This document shows, one piece after another, positions 7,208 through 14,596 of a stretch of DNA of 35,978 nt. Within the stretch, counting starts at the first letter, position 1. Every line of letters starts with the position of its first letter. Under the pieces are notes generated by a model. It worked only from the letters and a program-made list of their open reading frames with translations, did not search any database and was not told the DNA's origin. This DNA comes from a bacterium UBA2219. GTDB lineage: Bacteria; Desulfobacterota; Deferrimicrobia; Deferrimicrobiales; Deferrimicrobiaceae. The translations under genes were made by a program, and so were the position numbers. The stretch is from positions 333 through 36,310 of the forward strand of contig DCUH01000089.1 in NCBI GenBank assembly GCA_002327765.1, read 5' to 3'.

Positions 7208-8062
7208 TCAGGCGAACGCCGTCCCCTCCTCCCCTCTTCCCTTCCCCAGCAGGAACACGATCAGCGAGGAGGCGAAGACGACCAGCAGCCGCGCCTCGCG
7301 GTCGTCGACCGGCTCCGGCCCCCGCGGCGCGTCCTCCCCGTCGACCGGAAGGCCGCTCAGGACGTGCGCGCGCCGCAGCAGCGACTCCACCCCGGGCAGC
7401 ATCCCTTCGGGCATCCCCGCGGCCCGCGCCGCGCGCGCCACCGACCCGACGACCGGCCGCGGCGGCGGGTCCCCCTCCCTCGCGCCGCGCTTTTCCGCCT
7501 CCAGCGCGACGGCGGCCACCGCAAGCACCGCCTCCCGCAGGGCGTCCCGCGACTGCGGCATCGGCTCCGCCACGAGGCAGGCCTGCGCCTGGTAAAGGTG
7601 CCGCCGCGCCGCCTCGAGGTCGAACAGGCAGACCGCCCGCTCCGCCTCCGCCGTCTCGTTGAACCCCAAGGCGTCCTGGTACGGCCGGAACCGGTCCCGG
7701 AACAGCCGGACATCGGCCCCCTCCCGCTCCAGCAGCTCGTTCAGGCCGCGCCGGATCAGCTTCCGGTCGACCTCCTTCACCGCCGCCGTATTGTCGGTGA
7801 GCAGGAACTCGAACAGGGCGTACGCCGCCCCGTCGGACAGGGCGAAGAACCGCTCTTTGAGGGCGAGCCGCGAGGCGTCGTTGTCGGAAAGCGGGAGCGC
7901 GTCGACCGGCTCCTTGAAGAAGGAAAGCGCGGCGCCGCGCAGGACCGCGGTCCAGGCGACCTTCGAATAGTCCGTCGCGGACAGCACGCGGAACAGCAGG
8001 TTCCAGAGGGAGTTGCGCAGCGGGGTCCCGGCCTCCATCCCTTCCCCCTTTCTCTCGCGCAT
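7208..8062 (-). CDS. AbiJ N-terminal-domain-4 / HEPN-like protein
   Basis: 284 residues. The region about residues 14-150 resembles the AbiJ_NTD4 (HEPN-related) domain: the opening LRNSLWNLLFRVL, the FFKEPVDALP segment, a helix with ALFEFLLTDN, and YQDALGFNETAEAERAV. The following helix ARRHLYQAQACL and REAVLAVAAVALEAE matches the usual continuation. The C terminus has a hydrophobic helix (LLVVFASSLIVFLLGKG). AbiJ-type domains occur in phage-defence and stress proteins, but the family is broad and no partner toxin or antitoxin is adjacent. Start ATG at 8062 follows TAGTTT by seven bases; an internal ATG at 8038 has AAAGGGG upstream. Family assignment is from memory of the consensus. Confidence 0.6.
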   Translation of the reverse strand: MRERKGEGMEAGTPLRNSLWNLLFRVLSATDYSKVAWTAVLRGAALSFFKEPVDALPLSDNDASRLALKERFFALSDGAAYALFEFLLTDNTAAVKEVDRKLIRRGLNELLEREGADVRLFRDRFRPYQDALGFNETAEAERAVCLFDLEAARRHLYQAQACLVAEPMPQSRDALREAVLAVAAVALEAEKRGAREGDPPPRPVVGSVARAARAAGMPEGMLPGVESLLRRAHVLSGLPVDGEDAPRGPEPVDDREARLLVVFASSLIVFLLGKGRGEEGTAFA

Positions 8063-8068
8063 CTTCGG

Positions 8069-8076
8069 AAACTATA
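8069..8076 (-). promoter_or_regulatory. -10 region of the AbiJ-like gene
   Basis: Minus-strand TATAGTTT contains TATAGT (8071-8076) and TAGTTT (8069-8074). The latter ends seven bases before the ATG at 8062, the spacing seen at other leaderless starts here. No ribosome site precedes that ATG. Confidence 0.45.
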
Positions 8077-8093
8077 CCGCATCGGAGGGAGGT

Positions 8094-8123
8094 TTGACAT
8101 TCGGCCCGATTCGGCCGTACCCT
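8094..8123 (+). promoter_or_regulatory. Promoter of the outer-membrane barrel gene
   Basis: Consensus TTGACA (8094-8099), an 18-base spacer and TACCCT (8118-8123). Transcription is expected near 8130, giving a leader of about 65 bases that includes the palindrome at 8148-8170. Confidence 0.6.
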
Positions 8124-8147
8124 TATTCTTCGCAAAAAGGTGAAACC

Positions 8148-8170
8148 CCTTCCGCGCCGGGCGCGGAAGG
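8148..8170. promoter_or_regulatory. 11-bp-arm palindrome in the 5' leader of the barrel gene
   Basis: CCTTCCGCGCC is followed by one base and its exact reverse complement GGCGCGGAAGG. It lies between the predicted transcript start and the ribosome site of the downstream gene. It could be an RNA stem in the leader or a dimeric protein site. Confidence 0.65.
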
Positions 8171-8194
8171 AAAAATCATAGGGAGGCAAACGTC

Positions 8195-8743
8195 ATGAAA
8201 AAGGTCCTGATCGCGCTCCTCGTAATGGCTTTTCCGATGTCCGTCCTGGCCATGGACATCCCACAGGGGAAGTATGAGCTGACCGGCACCACCTCGTTCG
8301 ATTTCTCCAGCTCCTCGGTCGACACCGGGGCCGGCGACGTGGATGCGGACACCATTTCCCTCGAGCTCGACGCGCAATATTATTTCCAGAAAAACGTCGC
8401 GTTCGGCCTCTTCTGGAACTACAACGACACCGACTTCGACGGCACCGCGGCGGACTCCACCTTCTGGATGATCGGCCCGCAGGCGACCGTGAACCATTCC
8501 ATCGACCCGAAGCTCTCCTTCTTCCTGAACGGCGGCGTCGGCTACGCCAACTACGACCTCGGCAACAACGACGCCGACGGCTTCGGCCTGAAGGTCGGAG
8601 GCGGCGTGAAGTACTTCATCGTGAACAACGTCGGCATCGTCGGCCAGCTGAAGTACACCCGGCTGTGGCTCGACCCGGACCAGGGCGGCGACTGGGACTA
8701 CGACGAGTTCTCGTTCGGCCTTGGCCTCTCGATCCTCTTCTGA
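8195..8743 (+). CDS. Small outer-membrane beta-barrel protein
   Basis: 182 residues. Signal peptide MKKVLIALLVMAFPMSVLAM, then alternating amphipathic strands typical of an eight-stranded barrel (FDFSSSSVDTGAGD, LELDAQYYFQKNVAFGLFWN, LKVGGGVKYFIVNNVGIVGQ) and a C-terminal Phe after FGLGLSILF, the outer-membrane assembly signal. It resembles OmpW/OprG or opacity-type porins in size, without a definite family. GGGAGG lies eight bases before the ATG. It has its own promoter and terminator, so it is monocistronic. It carries no visible catalytic residues; a structural or small-solute role is the usual guess. Confidence 0.8.
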   Translation: MKKVLIALLVMAFPMSVLAMDIPQGKYELTGTTSFDFSSSSVDTGAGDVDADTISLELDAQYYFQKNVAFGLFWNYNDTDFDGTAADSTFWMIGPQATVNHSIDPKLSFFLNGGVGYANYDLGNNDADGFGLKVGGGVKYFIVNNVGIVGQLKYTRLWLDPDQGGDWDYDEFSFGLGLSILF

Positions 8744-8766
8744 TCCGCCCTTCCCGCGGTTTCGCG

Positions 8767-8798
8767 CCCCCGGCCGTCCGCGGCCGGGGGCTTTTTTT
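8767..8798 (+). terminator. Strong terminator after the barrel gene
   Basis: Stem CCCCCGGCCG (8767-8776), loop TCCG, CGGCCGGGGG (8781-8790), then C and seven T. Confidence 0.93.
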
Positions 8799-8815
8799 CG
8801 CCCTCGCGGCTAATG

Positions 8816-8914
8816 ATTCCTGTTTGCCGGTAACCAGAGGGGGGTTTCCTGGAAAAGTGTGGTCTCAGAGACCACACTTTCACAAAAACACCCTCTGCGT
8901 AATCGGCAGGGATT
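8816..8914. repeat. 100-nt imperfect foldback with a perfect 27-bp core
   Basis: The core AAAGTGTGGTCTC (8854-8866), one base, GAGACCACACTTT (8868-8880) is a perfect palindrome. The flanks continue the symmetry imperfectly for about 35 more bases each side (TTGCCGGTAACCAGAGGG on the left against CCCTCTGCGTAATCGGCAGG on the right). It sits in the gap between the barrel terminator and the decayed CAP gene. It resembles a MITE or REP-like foldback; no target-site duplication is obvious. Confidence 0.6.
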
Positions 8915-8986
8915 CTTCTCAATAAACGTACCGGAACGATTTCCGCATGGATCGGGGGGAGTAGACGGACCTGTCGCGGAGCCGAC

Positions 8987-9320
8987 ATGCGACCACTCGA
9001 CCGGAAAAAAGCGCGGATCCGCCTGCATTTGGCGGCCGCGGCGCTCCTTGCGCTCCTGCTCCTGCCCGCGTGCGGCGGAGGCGGGGGAGATTGGGAAAAC
9101 GTAACCGGCGTGCCGGGAGACGACAATTCCGTAATTCCGCCGGCGCCTCCGGACGCCGCCGACCCGGGGGTGGCCGACATCCGGGACCAGCTTCTCGCCG
9201 GGGCAGCGGATCACGCGGCAGGGGTATTCCTGGAGCACCTACGGGGAGAATATCGCCGTCGGGCAGTACGGGGGCAACTCCGCCGCCCGCTACTGGACGC
9301 TCGACCTGGCCGACCGGTAA
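8987..9320 (+). pseudogene. Decayed CAP-domain (SCP/YkwD-like) lipoprotein
   Basis: The 5' end encodes a good lipoprotein signal (ALLALLLLPAC followed by GGGGG, Cys near residue 29), with GGAG five bases before the ATG. From about 9178 the meaningful frame is a different one, reading GTSFSPGQRITRQGYSWS then TYGENIAVGQYGG and ending YWTLDLADR at the TAA 9318-9320. GYSW...GENIA is a hallmark of CAP-domain proteins. The usual first CAP helices (about 80-100 residues) and the conserved segment after GENIA (PGHRxN region) are missing, so the gene has at least one frame change and two deletions. I call it a pseudogene; a sequencing error could explain the shift but not the missing segments. Confidence 0.6.
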
Positions 9321-9331
9321 ACGAGGGGAAT

Positions 9332-9369
9332 AAAAAACCGCCCCGGGGAGGTCGGTTGACCCGGGGCGG
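9332..9369 (-). terminator. Terminator after the WVPG-repeat gene
   Basis: On the minus strand CCGCCCCGGG (from 9369 to 9360) pairs with CCCGGGGCGG (9347-9338), followed by six T (9337-9332). Confidence 0.9.
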
Positions 9370-9413
9370 CCGTCGGCACCCTTCTCTTTCAGGGGAGGGA
9401 AGATGGCCCGACG

Positions 9414-9821
9414 CTACCCGCGTTCCTCCCAGTGGCCCGGGACCCAGACCTCGACGCGGATGTTTTCATAATGACCCGGGACCCAGGCCTCGCGGCCGTA
9501 CCGATCGCCGTCGCCCGCCCAGCGGCCGGGGACCCATTCCTGCTCGTACCGCGTCTCGTAGCGGCCCGGCACCCAGACCCGCGCGGGCGGCACGTAGGCC
9601 GGCGGGGGCGGCGCGTAGTACGCCTGCGCCTGCGAGTTCGCGATGATGGTGCCCAGGATGGCCCCGCCCACCAGCCCGACGAAGAACTCCCCGATTCCGT
9701 TGCCGTGGTATCCGTGGTACGCCCTGGGGCCGTAATAACCGCCGCGGCCGCCGGCGTACGCGGGAAGGGAGCCCGCCGCCAGCAGCCCCAGCGCCAGCAG
9801 GATGCAGATGGCTTTCTTCAT
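9414..9821 (-). CDS. Exported WVPG-repeat protein
   Basis: 135 residues. Signal peptide MKKAICILLALGLLAAGSLPAYA; a glycine-zipper-like hydrophobic segment FFVGLVGGAILGTII at about residues 47-61; then four copies of a WVPG-centred repeat (VWVPGRYE, EWVPGRWA, AWVPGHYE, VWVPGHWE). Such YxxxWVPGxW-type repeats occur in small envelope proteins of unknown role in many proteobacteria. AAGGAGGGG lies eight bases before the ATG. It has its own terminator. It is on the same strand as the sigma-factor group, 71 bases downstream of it, so cotranscription is possible. Confidence 0.75.
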   Translation of the reverse strand: MKKAICILLALGLLAAGSLPAYAGGRGGYYGPRAYHGYHGNGIGEFFVGLVGGAILGTIIANSQAQAYYAPPPPAYVPPARVWVPGRYETRYEQEWVPGRWAGDGDRYGREAWVPGHYENIRVEVWVPGHWEERG

Positions 9822-9892
9822 CGCATTCGCCCCTCCTTGCCTGATCCGACGAACGGCGCAGGCGGGTTATTCAAACGGATAGAGGGGGTAAA

Positions 9893-10357
9893 CTATTCGG
9901 CGGAGATGATGAAGATGAGGACGCCGGCCTCGTGCGAGGGACCCCCGACCAGGACCATCCCTCCGCGCGAGAGACCCAGGGTCGTCGAAAGCAGGCTCCT
10001 GCCGCCCTCCCGGATCTGGACGGAGAGGCGGACCTTGCGCCCCTCGGCAGGCAGCGGCTTGATGCTCATGGAGCGGTCGCCCGGCAGCGCGATGTCGCCC
10101 GACTCCCCCACCGCCAGCGTGCGCCGCTTGCGGTCGAGCATCTTGTAGTTGGTGTAGTCGAACATCGCCCGCAGCTTCCCGCGGATGTTGGCGAGCGCGG
10201 GATCGACCGAGGAGCCCTCGCTGGAGGCGTAGATCGAGCCGACGTCCACGGTGACGGAATCGGCCGCGAGGCACCGCGGCGCAGGACCCCAGGAAAGGAG
10301 CAGGAGGGACAGCAGGATCGCGGCGGCCGCCCGCGCAACGTTCCTACGAATTGGCAT
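9893..10357 (-). CDS. Secreted hypothetical protein of the sigma-factor operon
   Basis: 154 residues, signal peptide MPIRRNVARAAAAILLSLLL with cleavage near CLAADS (residue 32). The mature part is short and beta-rich (SVTVDVGSIYASSEGSS, RKVRLSVQIREGGRS) and ends in VLIFIISAE. I recognise no family. Its start overlaps the end of the putative anti-sigma gene by 14 bases, so translation is likely coupled, and it may be a periplasmic sensor, effector or target of the sigma/anti-sigma pair. Confidence 0.6.
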   Translation of the reverse strand: MPIRRNVARAAAAILLSLLLLSWGPAPRCLAADSVTVDVGSIYASSEGSSVDPALANIRGKLRAMFDYTNYKMLDRKRRTLAVGESGDIALPGDRSMSIKPLPAEGRKVRLSVQIREGGRSLLSTTLGLSRGGMVLVGGPSHEAGVLIFIISAE

Positions 10358-10715
10358 CTTCGATGATCCAGATCACTCTGGGCAGGTCCTCCCCCTTGTC
10401 CACGAGCGCCACGGTGGCGTCGTCGGACTCGACGTCCTCGACGGAGACGTCGAAGCTGCTCGGTTTGAACGGCGACCGATCCAGTTTCGTAGGGTAGAAC
10501 AGGAGTGCGAAAACCACAAGCGCCGCCGCGGCGGGGACGTAGGCCCACCACCACCGGCGCAAGGACCGCGCGACGGGCGTGCTCTCCTCCTCGGCGATGC
10601 CGGCGCGCACGCGGGTCCACATCGCGTCGAGCCCGGCCCGCGCCGAAGAGGCCTCTGCGGCTGCATGGGCCCGCAGGAGCCGCCCCAACGCCTCGTTATC
10701 CCGATCCGTCGTCAT
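10344..10715 (-). CDS. Putative membrane anti-sigma factor
   Basis: About 123 residues. The N-terminal 65 residues are helical and polar (DRDNEALGRLLRAHAAAEAS), followed by one membrane helix (WAYVPAAAALVVFALLFYP, about residues 65-85) and a short periplasmic tail ending IWIIEDANS. The layout (cytoplasmic helix bundle, single helix, small periplasmic part), directly after an ECF sigma gene, is that of an anti-sigma factor; no HxxxCxxC zinc motif is present, so this is context-based. The ATG at 10715 has AAAGG six bases upstream; an ATG at 10721 overlaps the sigma stop codon (ATGA) and is the alternative. Confidence 0.55.
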   Translation of the reverse strand: MTTDRDNEALGRLLRAHAAAEASSARAGLDAMWTRVRAGIAEEESTPVARSLRRWWWAYVPAAAALVVFALLFYPTKLDRSPFKPSSFDVSVEDVESDDATVALVDKGEDLPRVIWIIEDANS

Positions 10716-10717
10716 CC

Positions 10718-11308
10718 TCATCCTTTCCGGTGCCGCCCCAGGGAGATCTTCAGCTTCTCCCGGGCGTAGTGCAGCCGGGACATCACCGTCCCGGTGGAGC
10801 ATCCCATCGTCTTCGCGATGTCCTCGTACGCCATCCCCTCGATCTCCCGCAGGAGGATGACCGCCCGGTGGTGCTCCGGCAGCGCCTCGATGGCCTTCCG
10901 GAGCGCCTCGCCGAGCTCCCGGTTCATCAGCTCCTCTTCCGGCGTCGACGGGTACGCGAAGGAATCCGGCGGCGACTCGTCCCCGGAAAGCCGCCCCTCG
11001 TCCAGCGGGACCTCGCTCGAGCGGGACGTCTTCCTCCACCGGTCGATCGCCTGGTTCACCAGCAGGCGATAGAACCAGGTGTAGAAGCTCGAGCCGAACC
11101 GGAACTCCTTCAGCTTGAAGAAGGCCTTGACGAACGATTCCTGGACGACGTCCAGGGCGTCGTCCCGGTCCCCGACGATGCCCACGGCCACGCCGAACGC
11201 GCGGGTCTTGTAGCGCTCCACCAGCTCCTGAAACGCCCGCTCGTTCCCGCGAAGGGTCGCGCGGATCAGCTCCTCGTCCGGAACGCCGGGGCCGCCCTTC
11301 TCATTCAT
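10718..11308 (-). CDS. ECF-type RNA polymerase sigma factor
   Basis: 196 residues. Region 2 spans about residues 20-95 (AFQELVERYKTRAFGVAVGI, DALDVVQESFVKAFFKLKEF, WFYRLLVNQAIDRWRK) and region 4 about 135-190 (LPEHHRAVILLREIEGMAYE with the helix-turn-helix DIAKTMGCSTGTVMSRLHYA). No region 3, as expected for ECF factors. The order sigma, membrane protein, secreted protein suggests envelope-stress control. The upstream gap to polA is 46 bases, with no ribosome site at the ATG and no clear promoter, so the start may be read through from polA or from an ECF promoter I cannot place. Confidence 0.9.
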   Translation of the reverse strand: MNEKGGPGVPDEELIRATLRGNERAFQELVERYKTRAFGVAVGIVGDRDDALDVVQESFVKAFFKLKEFRFGSSFYTWFYRLLVNQAIDRWRKTSRSSEVPLDEGRLSGDESPPDSFAYPSTPEEELMNRELGEALRKAIEALPEHHRAVILLREIEGMAYEDIAKTMGCSTGTVMSRLHYAREKLKISLGRHRKG

Positions 11309-11354
11309 AGGACGGCGCGTCCCCCCGGACTATTCACGAGGCGCGCGCATTTTT

Positions 11355-13928
11355 TCAGTGGATTTCCCCCCAGTTCGCGCCGCGGCTGACGGAAACGGTC
11401 AGCGGGACGGTCAGTTCCGCCGCCCCTTCCATCGCGCCGGTGAGGATCCGTTCCGCTTCCTCGGCCTCCGGGTCGGGCGCCTCGACGATCAGCTCGTCGT
11501 GCACCTGCAGGATCAGGCGCGCCCGCATCCGCCGCTCCCGGAAGTCGCGGTCCGCCCGGATCATGGCCAGCTTGATCAGGTCCGCCGCGCTCCCCTGGAT
11601 GGGCGTGTTCACCGCCATCCGCTCCGCGGCCTCCCGGAGGACCCGGTTTCGGGAATCGACGTCCCGCAGGAACCGCCGGCGCCCCATAATCGTCAAAACA
11701 TACCCGTTTTTCCGGGCACTTGCCTTCACATCCTCAATGTAATCCCTCACTCCAGGGTAGCGATGGAAATACTGCTCGATGTATTCCTTCGCCTCCTTCC
11801 CGCCGATCGCCAACTCGCGGGAGAGGCCGAACGGGCTCATCCCGTAGAGGATGCCGAAGTTGATCACCTTCGCCTTGCGCCGCTGCTCCTCCGTGACCTC
11901 GGCGGCGGCGACCCCGAAGACGGCGGCGGCGGTGGCGGCGTGGATGTCGTCGCCGGCCCGGAACCGGCGGATCAGCTCGGCGTCCCCGGAGAGGTGGGCC
12001 AGGAGCCGCAGCTCCACCTGGGAATAGTCGGCTCCGACGAGGATGTTCCCCGGGTCCGCGACGAAGCCGGACCGGATCCGCTTCCCGAGCTCGGTTCGGA
12101 TCGGGATGTTCTGCAGGTTGGGGTCGGAGGAGGAGAGCCGCCCGGTGGCGGTCTGCGTCTGGTGGAAGGTGGTGTGGATCCGGCCGTCGCGCGGGTCGAC
12201 CAGGCCGGGGAGGACGTCGACGTAGGTGGAGCGGATCTTCGCCAGGGTGCGGTACTCGAGCACCAGCGACGGGACCTCGTGCAGGTTTTTGAGCTGCTCC
12301 AGCACCTCGACGTCCGTGGAGTAGCCGGTCTTGGTCTTCTTGACCGGCGGGAGCCCCAGCTTCTCGAAGAGGAGGAAGGCGAGCTGCTTGGGGGAGTTGA
12401 TGTTGAACTCCGTCCCGGCCGCGGCGGCGACCTTGCGCTCGATGGCCTCCACGTCGCGGGCGAGGCGCTCGGACAGCTCGCGGAAGATCTCCGGGTCGAT
12501 CCGGATCCCCCGCTCCTCCATCCGGTGGAGAACGGGCAGCAGCGGCATGTCGAGGCCGCGGAAGACCTCGAGCAGCCCCGCCTCGCCCAGCAGCCGCTCG
12601 AGCTCCTTTCCCAGCGAGAGCGTCGCCGCCGCCTCGTCCGCGGCGCGGTCCTCCCGCGACTCCCCTTCCGCGACCGCGAGCGACGACGGCATGTAGCGGG
12701 CGCGCAGCTTGGCGAAGGTCGGCGTCCCCTCCTCCGGCGCGAGGAGGTGCCCCGCGACCTGCACGTCGAACAGCGCCAGGTCCGCCGCGGGCGCCCGGTC
12801 CGCGGCGCGGTAGAGCGACTTCCCGTCGGCCAGGTAGACGGTCGCCCCGCGCCCGTTCAGCGCCCGCGCGGCGGTGGCCGCGGCGTCGGCGGGAAGGACG
12901 TGGACGCCGCGCCCCTCCACGGCGAACGCTGCGCACGTCCTGCGCTCGCCGTCGTACGCCAGCCCCGCGCCGGAAAGCGTTCCCTTGCCGAGAGCGGAAA
13001 GCAGCGCTTCCGGGTCGGCGGCCCGCGCCCAGGAGACCGCCTTCGGGGCGGCGCCTTCCGGGTAGAGCGCGGCGGGAGACCCGCCCAAATCGAGCTCGTC
13101 GAGCAGCTTGCGGAAGCCCAGGCGGCGGAACAGCGGCGCGATGCGCGGGGCGTCGATCGGGCGCGGGGCGAACTCCCCCGCTTTCCCGGTCAGCGGCACG
13201 TTCCGGTCGATCGTCACCAGCCGCATCGAGAGGCGGGCGGAGTCGGCCCCTTTCAGGATCTTCTCCTTCCGCGCGCCCTTGAGCTTCTCCGCGCCCGCCA
13301 GCACGGACTCCAGCGACCCGAACTCCCGGATCAGCTCCGACGCCGTCTTCTCGCCGATGCCGGGCACGCCGGGCACGTTGTCCGACGGGTCGCCCGCCAG
13401 CGCCAGCAGGTCGGCCACCCGGTCCGGCGGGACGCCGAAGGTCTCCACGACCTGCTCCCCGGCGACCTCGTTCCCCTTGAGCCCGTCGCGCACCTTCACG
13501 CGCTTCGAGACGAGCTGGTACATGTCCTTGTCGGAGGAGACGATGACGACGTCCATCCCCTCCTCCTCCGCCATCCGGGAGAGGGTGCCGATGATGTCGT
13601 CCGCCTCGACGCCCGGCAAGGCCACCCGGCGGACGCCGAGCGCGTCGATCACCTCGTCGACCAGCGGCCTCTGGAGCGCGAGCTCCTCGGGGACCTTCAG
13701 CCGGTTCGCCTTGTACTCGGGGAAGATCTCGTGGCGGGGGGTGGGCTCCCGGGAGTCGAAGACGGCCGCGACGCCCGCGGGGCTCTCGGTCCGCAGGATC
13801 TTCAGGAGGATGCGGGCCACGCCGAGCACCGCGTTGGTCGGCGTCCCGTCCGGCGCCGTCAGCCGCGGGACGCCGTAGAAGGTCCTGTAGAGGACGTTAT
13901 GCCCGTCGATCAGATACAGGGTTGGCAT
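11355..13928 (-). CDS. polA: DNA polymerase I
   Basis: 857 residues. Order: 5' nuclease domain (about 1-290; YLIDGHNVLYRTFYG, FDSREPTPRHEIFPEYKANR), a 3'-5' exonuclease-like domain (about 300-470), and the polymerase domain with motif A DYSQVELRLLAHLSGD, motif B RRKAKVINFGILYGMSPFG and motif C QVHDELIVEAPD. The proofreading acidic pair (DxE of the E. coli enzyme) is not seen; the equivalent segment reads AGLAYDGERRTCA, and the second and third exonuclease motifs are also changed, so proofreading is probably absent, as in Taq. Its first 32 bases overlap the RDD gene, so translation is coupled. Function: Okazaki-fragment processing and repair. Confidence 0.97.
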   Translation of the reverse strand: MPTLYLIDGHNVLYRTFYGVPRLTAPDGTPTNAVLGVARILLKILRTESPAGVAAVFDSREPTPRHEIFPEYKANRLKVPEELALQRPLVDEVIDALGVRRVALPGVEADDIIGTLSRMAEEEGMDVVIVSSDKDMYQLVSKRVKVRDGLKGNEVAGEQVVETFGVPPDRVADLLALAGDPSDNVPGVPGIGEKTASELIREFGSLESVLAGAEKLKGARKEKILKGADSARLSMRLVTIDRNVPLTGKAGEFAPRPIDAPRIAPLFRRLGFRKLLDELDLGGSPAALYPEGAAPKAVSWARAADPEALLSALGKGTLSGAGLAYDGERRTCAAFAVEGRGVHVLPADAAATAARALNGRGATVYLADGKSLYRAADRAPAADLALFDVQVAGHLLAPEEGTPTFAKLRARYMPSSLAVAEGESREDRAADEAAATLSLGKELERLLGEAGLLEVFRGLDMPLLPVLHRMEERGIRIDPEIFRELSERLARDVEAIERKVAAAAGTEFNINSPKQLAFLLFEKLGLPPVKKTKTGYSTDVEVLEQLKNLHEVPSLVLEYRTLAKIRSTYVDVLPGLVDPRDGRIHTTFHQTQTATGRLSSSDPNLQNIPIRTELGKRIRSGFVADPGNILVGADYSQVELRLLAHLSGDAELIRRFRAGDDIHAATAAAVFGVAAAEVTEEQRRKAKVINFGILYGMSPFGLSRELAIGGKEAKEYIEQYFHRYPGVRDYIEDVKASARKNGYVLTIMGRRRFLRDVDSRNRVLREAAERMAVNTPIQGSAADLIKLAMIRADRDFRERRMRARLILQVHDELIVEAPDPEAEEAERILTGAMEGAAELTVPLTVSVSRGANWGEIH

Positions 13929-14388
13929 CGGAATTTTGGCGGAACTCCACCACCAGCGTCTCCGCGATGGTGTCCCCCGCCCGCTGCCCTTCCGGGTCGT
14001 AGAACCCGAGGTACGCCTCGACGAGCAGGACCCCCGCGCCGAGGGTGTAGGCGAGGAGCGGGCCGATGGCGGGGATCAGGTAGAGGAGCACGGGGACGGC
14101 GACGGGCAGGTTCCGCACCATCGACGCCTGGTAGTCCATCGCCTCCCGGTCGAGCCGCACCACTTTCAGCCCAGTAAGCCGTTTCCCCGGGCTTCGCCCC
14201 CCCGGGAACGCGTCGCACGTGAGGATGTAGAAGAGACACGCGAGGACCCCGGCGGCGCCGGGGATGTGCCACAGCGACAGGGCGACGATCAGGTCGGCCG
14301 CCTTGCCGACCAGCCGCGCCAGGTAGCGCCCGCGGCGCGCCTCGAGGTCGAGCTCGCGCCTCTCGCGGAACTCGTCGCCCGCGGCCAT
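13897..14388 (-). CDS. RDD-family membrane protein
   Basis: 163 residues. Seen: the RDD-like segment RGRYLARLVGKAADLIVALS, two or three hydrophobic helices (IVALSLWHIPGAAGVLACLF, AVPVLLYLIPAIGPLLAYTL), the PGKRLTGLKVVRLD motif typical of the family, and DPEGQRAGDTIAETLVV near the end. RDD proteins are integral membrane proteins, some linked to ion transport; the substrate is unknown. The ATG overlaps the preceding stop by one base (TGATG), with GGAGGAGGGG upstream. It overlaps polA by 32 bases at its 3' end. Confidence 0.8.
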   Translation of the reverse strand: MAAGDEFRERRELDLEARRGRYLARLVGKAADLIVALSLWHIPGAAGVLACLFYILTCDAFPGGRSPGKRLTGLKVVRLDREAMDYQASMVRNLPVAVPVLLYLIPAIGPLLAYTLGAGVLLVEAYLGFYDPEGQRAGDTIAETLVVEFRQNSDANPVSDRRA

Positions 14389-14591
14389 CACCCCTCCTCC
14401 GGCCCGCCCGCCCGGGTGAAGAAGAGGAAGGCCATCGAGGGCCTCCGGTTCCCGGGCTGCGTGACGAAATGGACGGAATCGAACCGGAAGCCGTCCTTCG
14501 TCGCGCGGTTCAGCGCCTCCTCGATCGTCCGGTCGCTGACGTCCGACAGCTCCTCCACGCGGTACGACGGCGACCCTTCCCCCCCCGGCAC
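14388..14591 (-). CDS. Small protein, DUF4177-like
   Basis: 67 residues between hemB and the RDD gene. Sequence features: YRVEELSDVSDRTIEEAL, then FRFDSVHFVTQPGNRRPSMA and FLFFTRA. The pattern of a short strand, helix, and two strands recalls DUF4177-type proteins, by eye only. The GTG at 14591 is chosen because GGGGAGG lies eight bases upstream; GTG at 14600 overlaps the hemB stop (GTGA) and is the alternative. It lies in the heme-RDD-polA transcript. Function unknown. Confidence 0.6.
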   Translation of the reverse strand: MPGGEGSPSYRVEELSDVSDRTIEEALNRATKDGFRFDSVHFVTQPGNRRPSMAFLFFTRAGGPEEG

Positions 14592-14596
14592 GGCGG

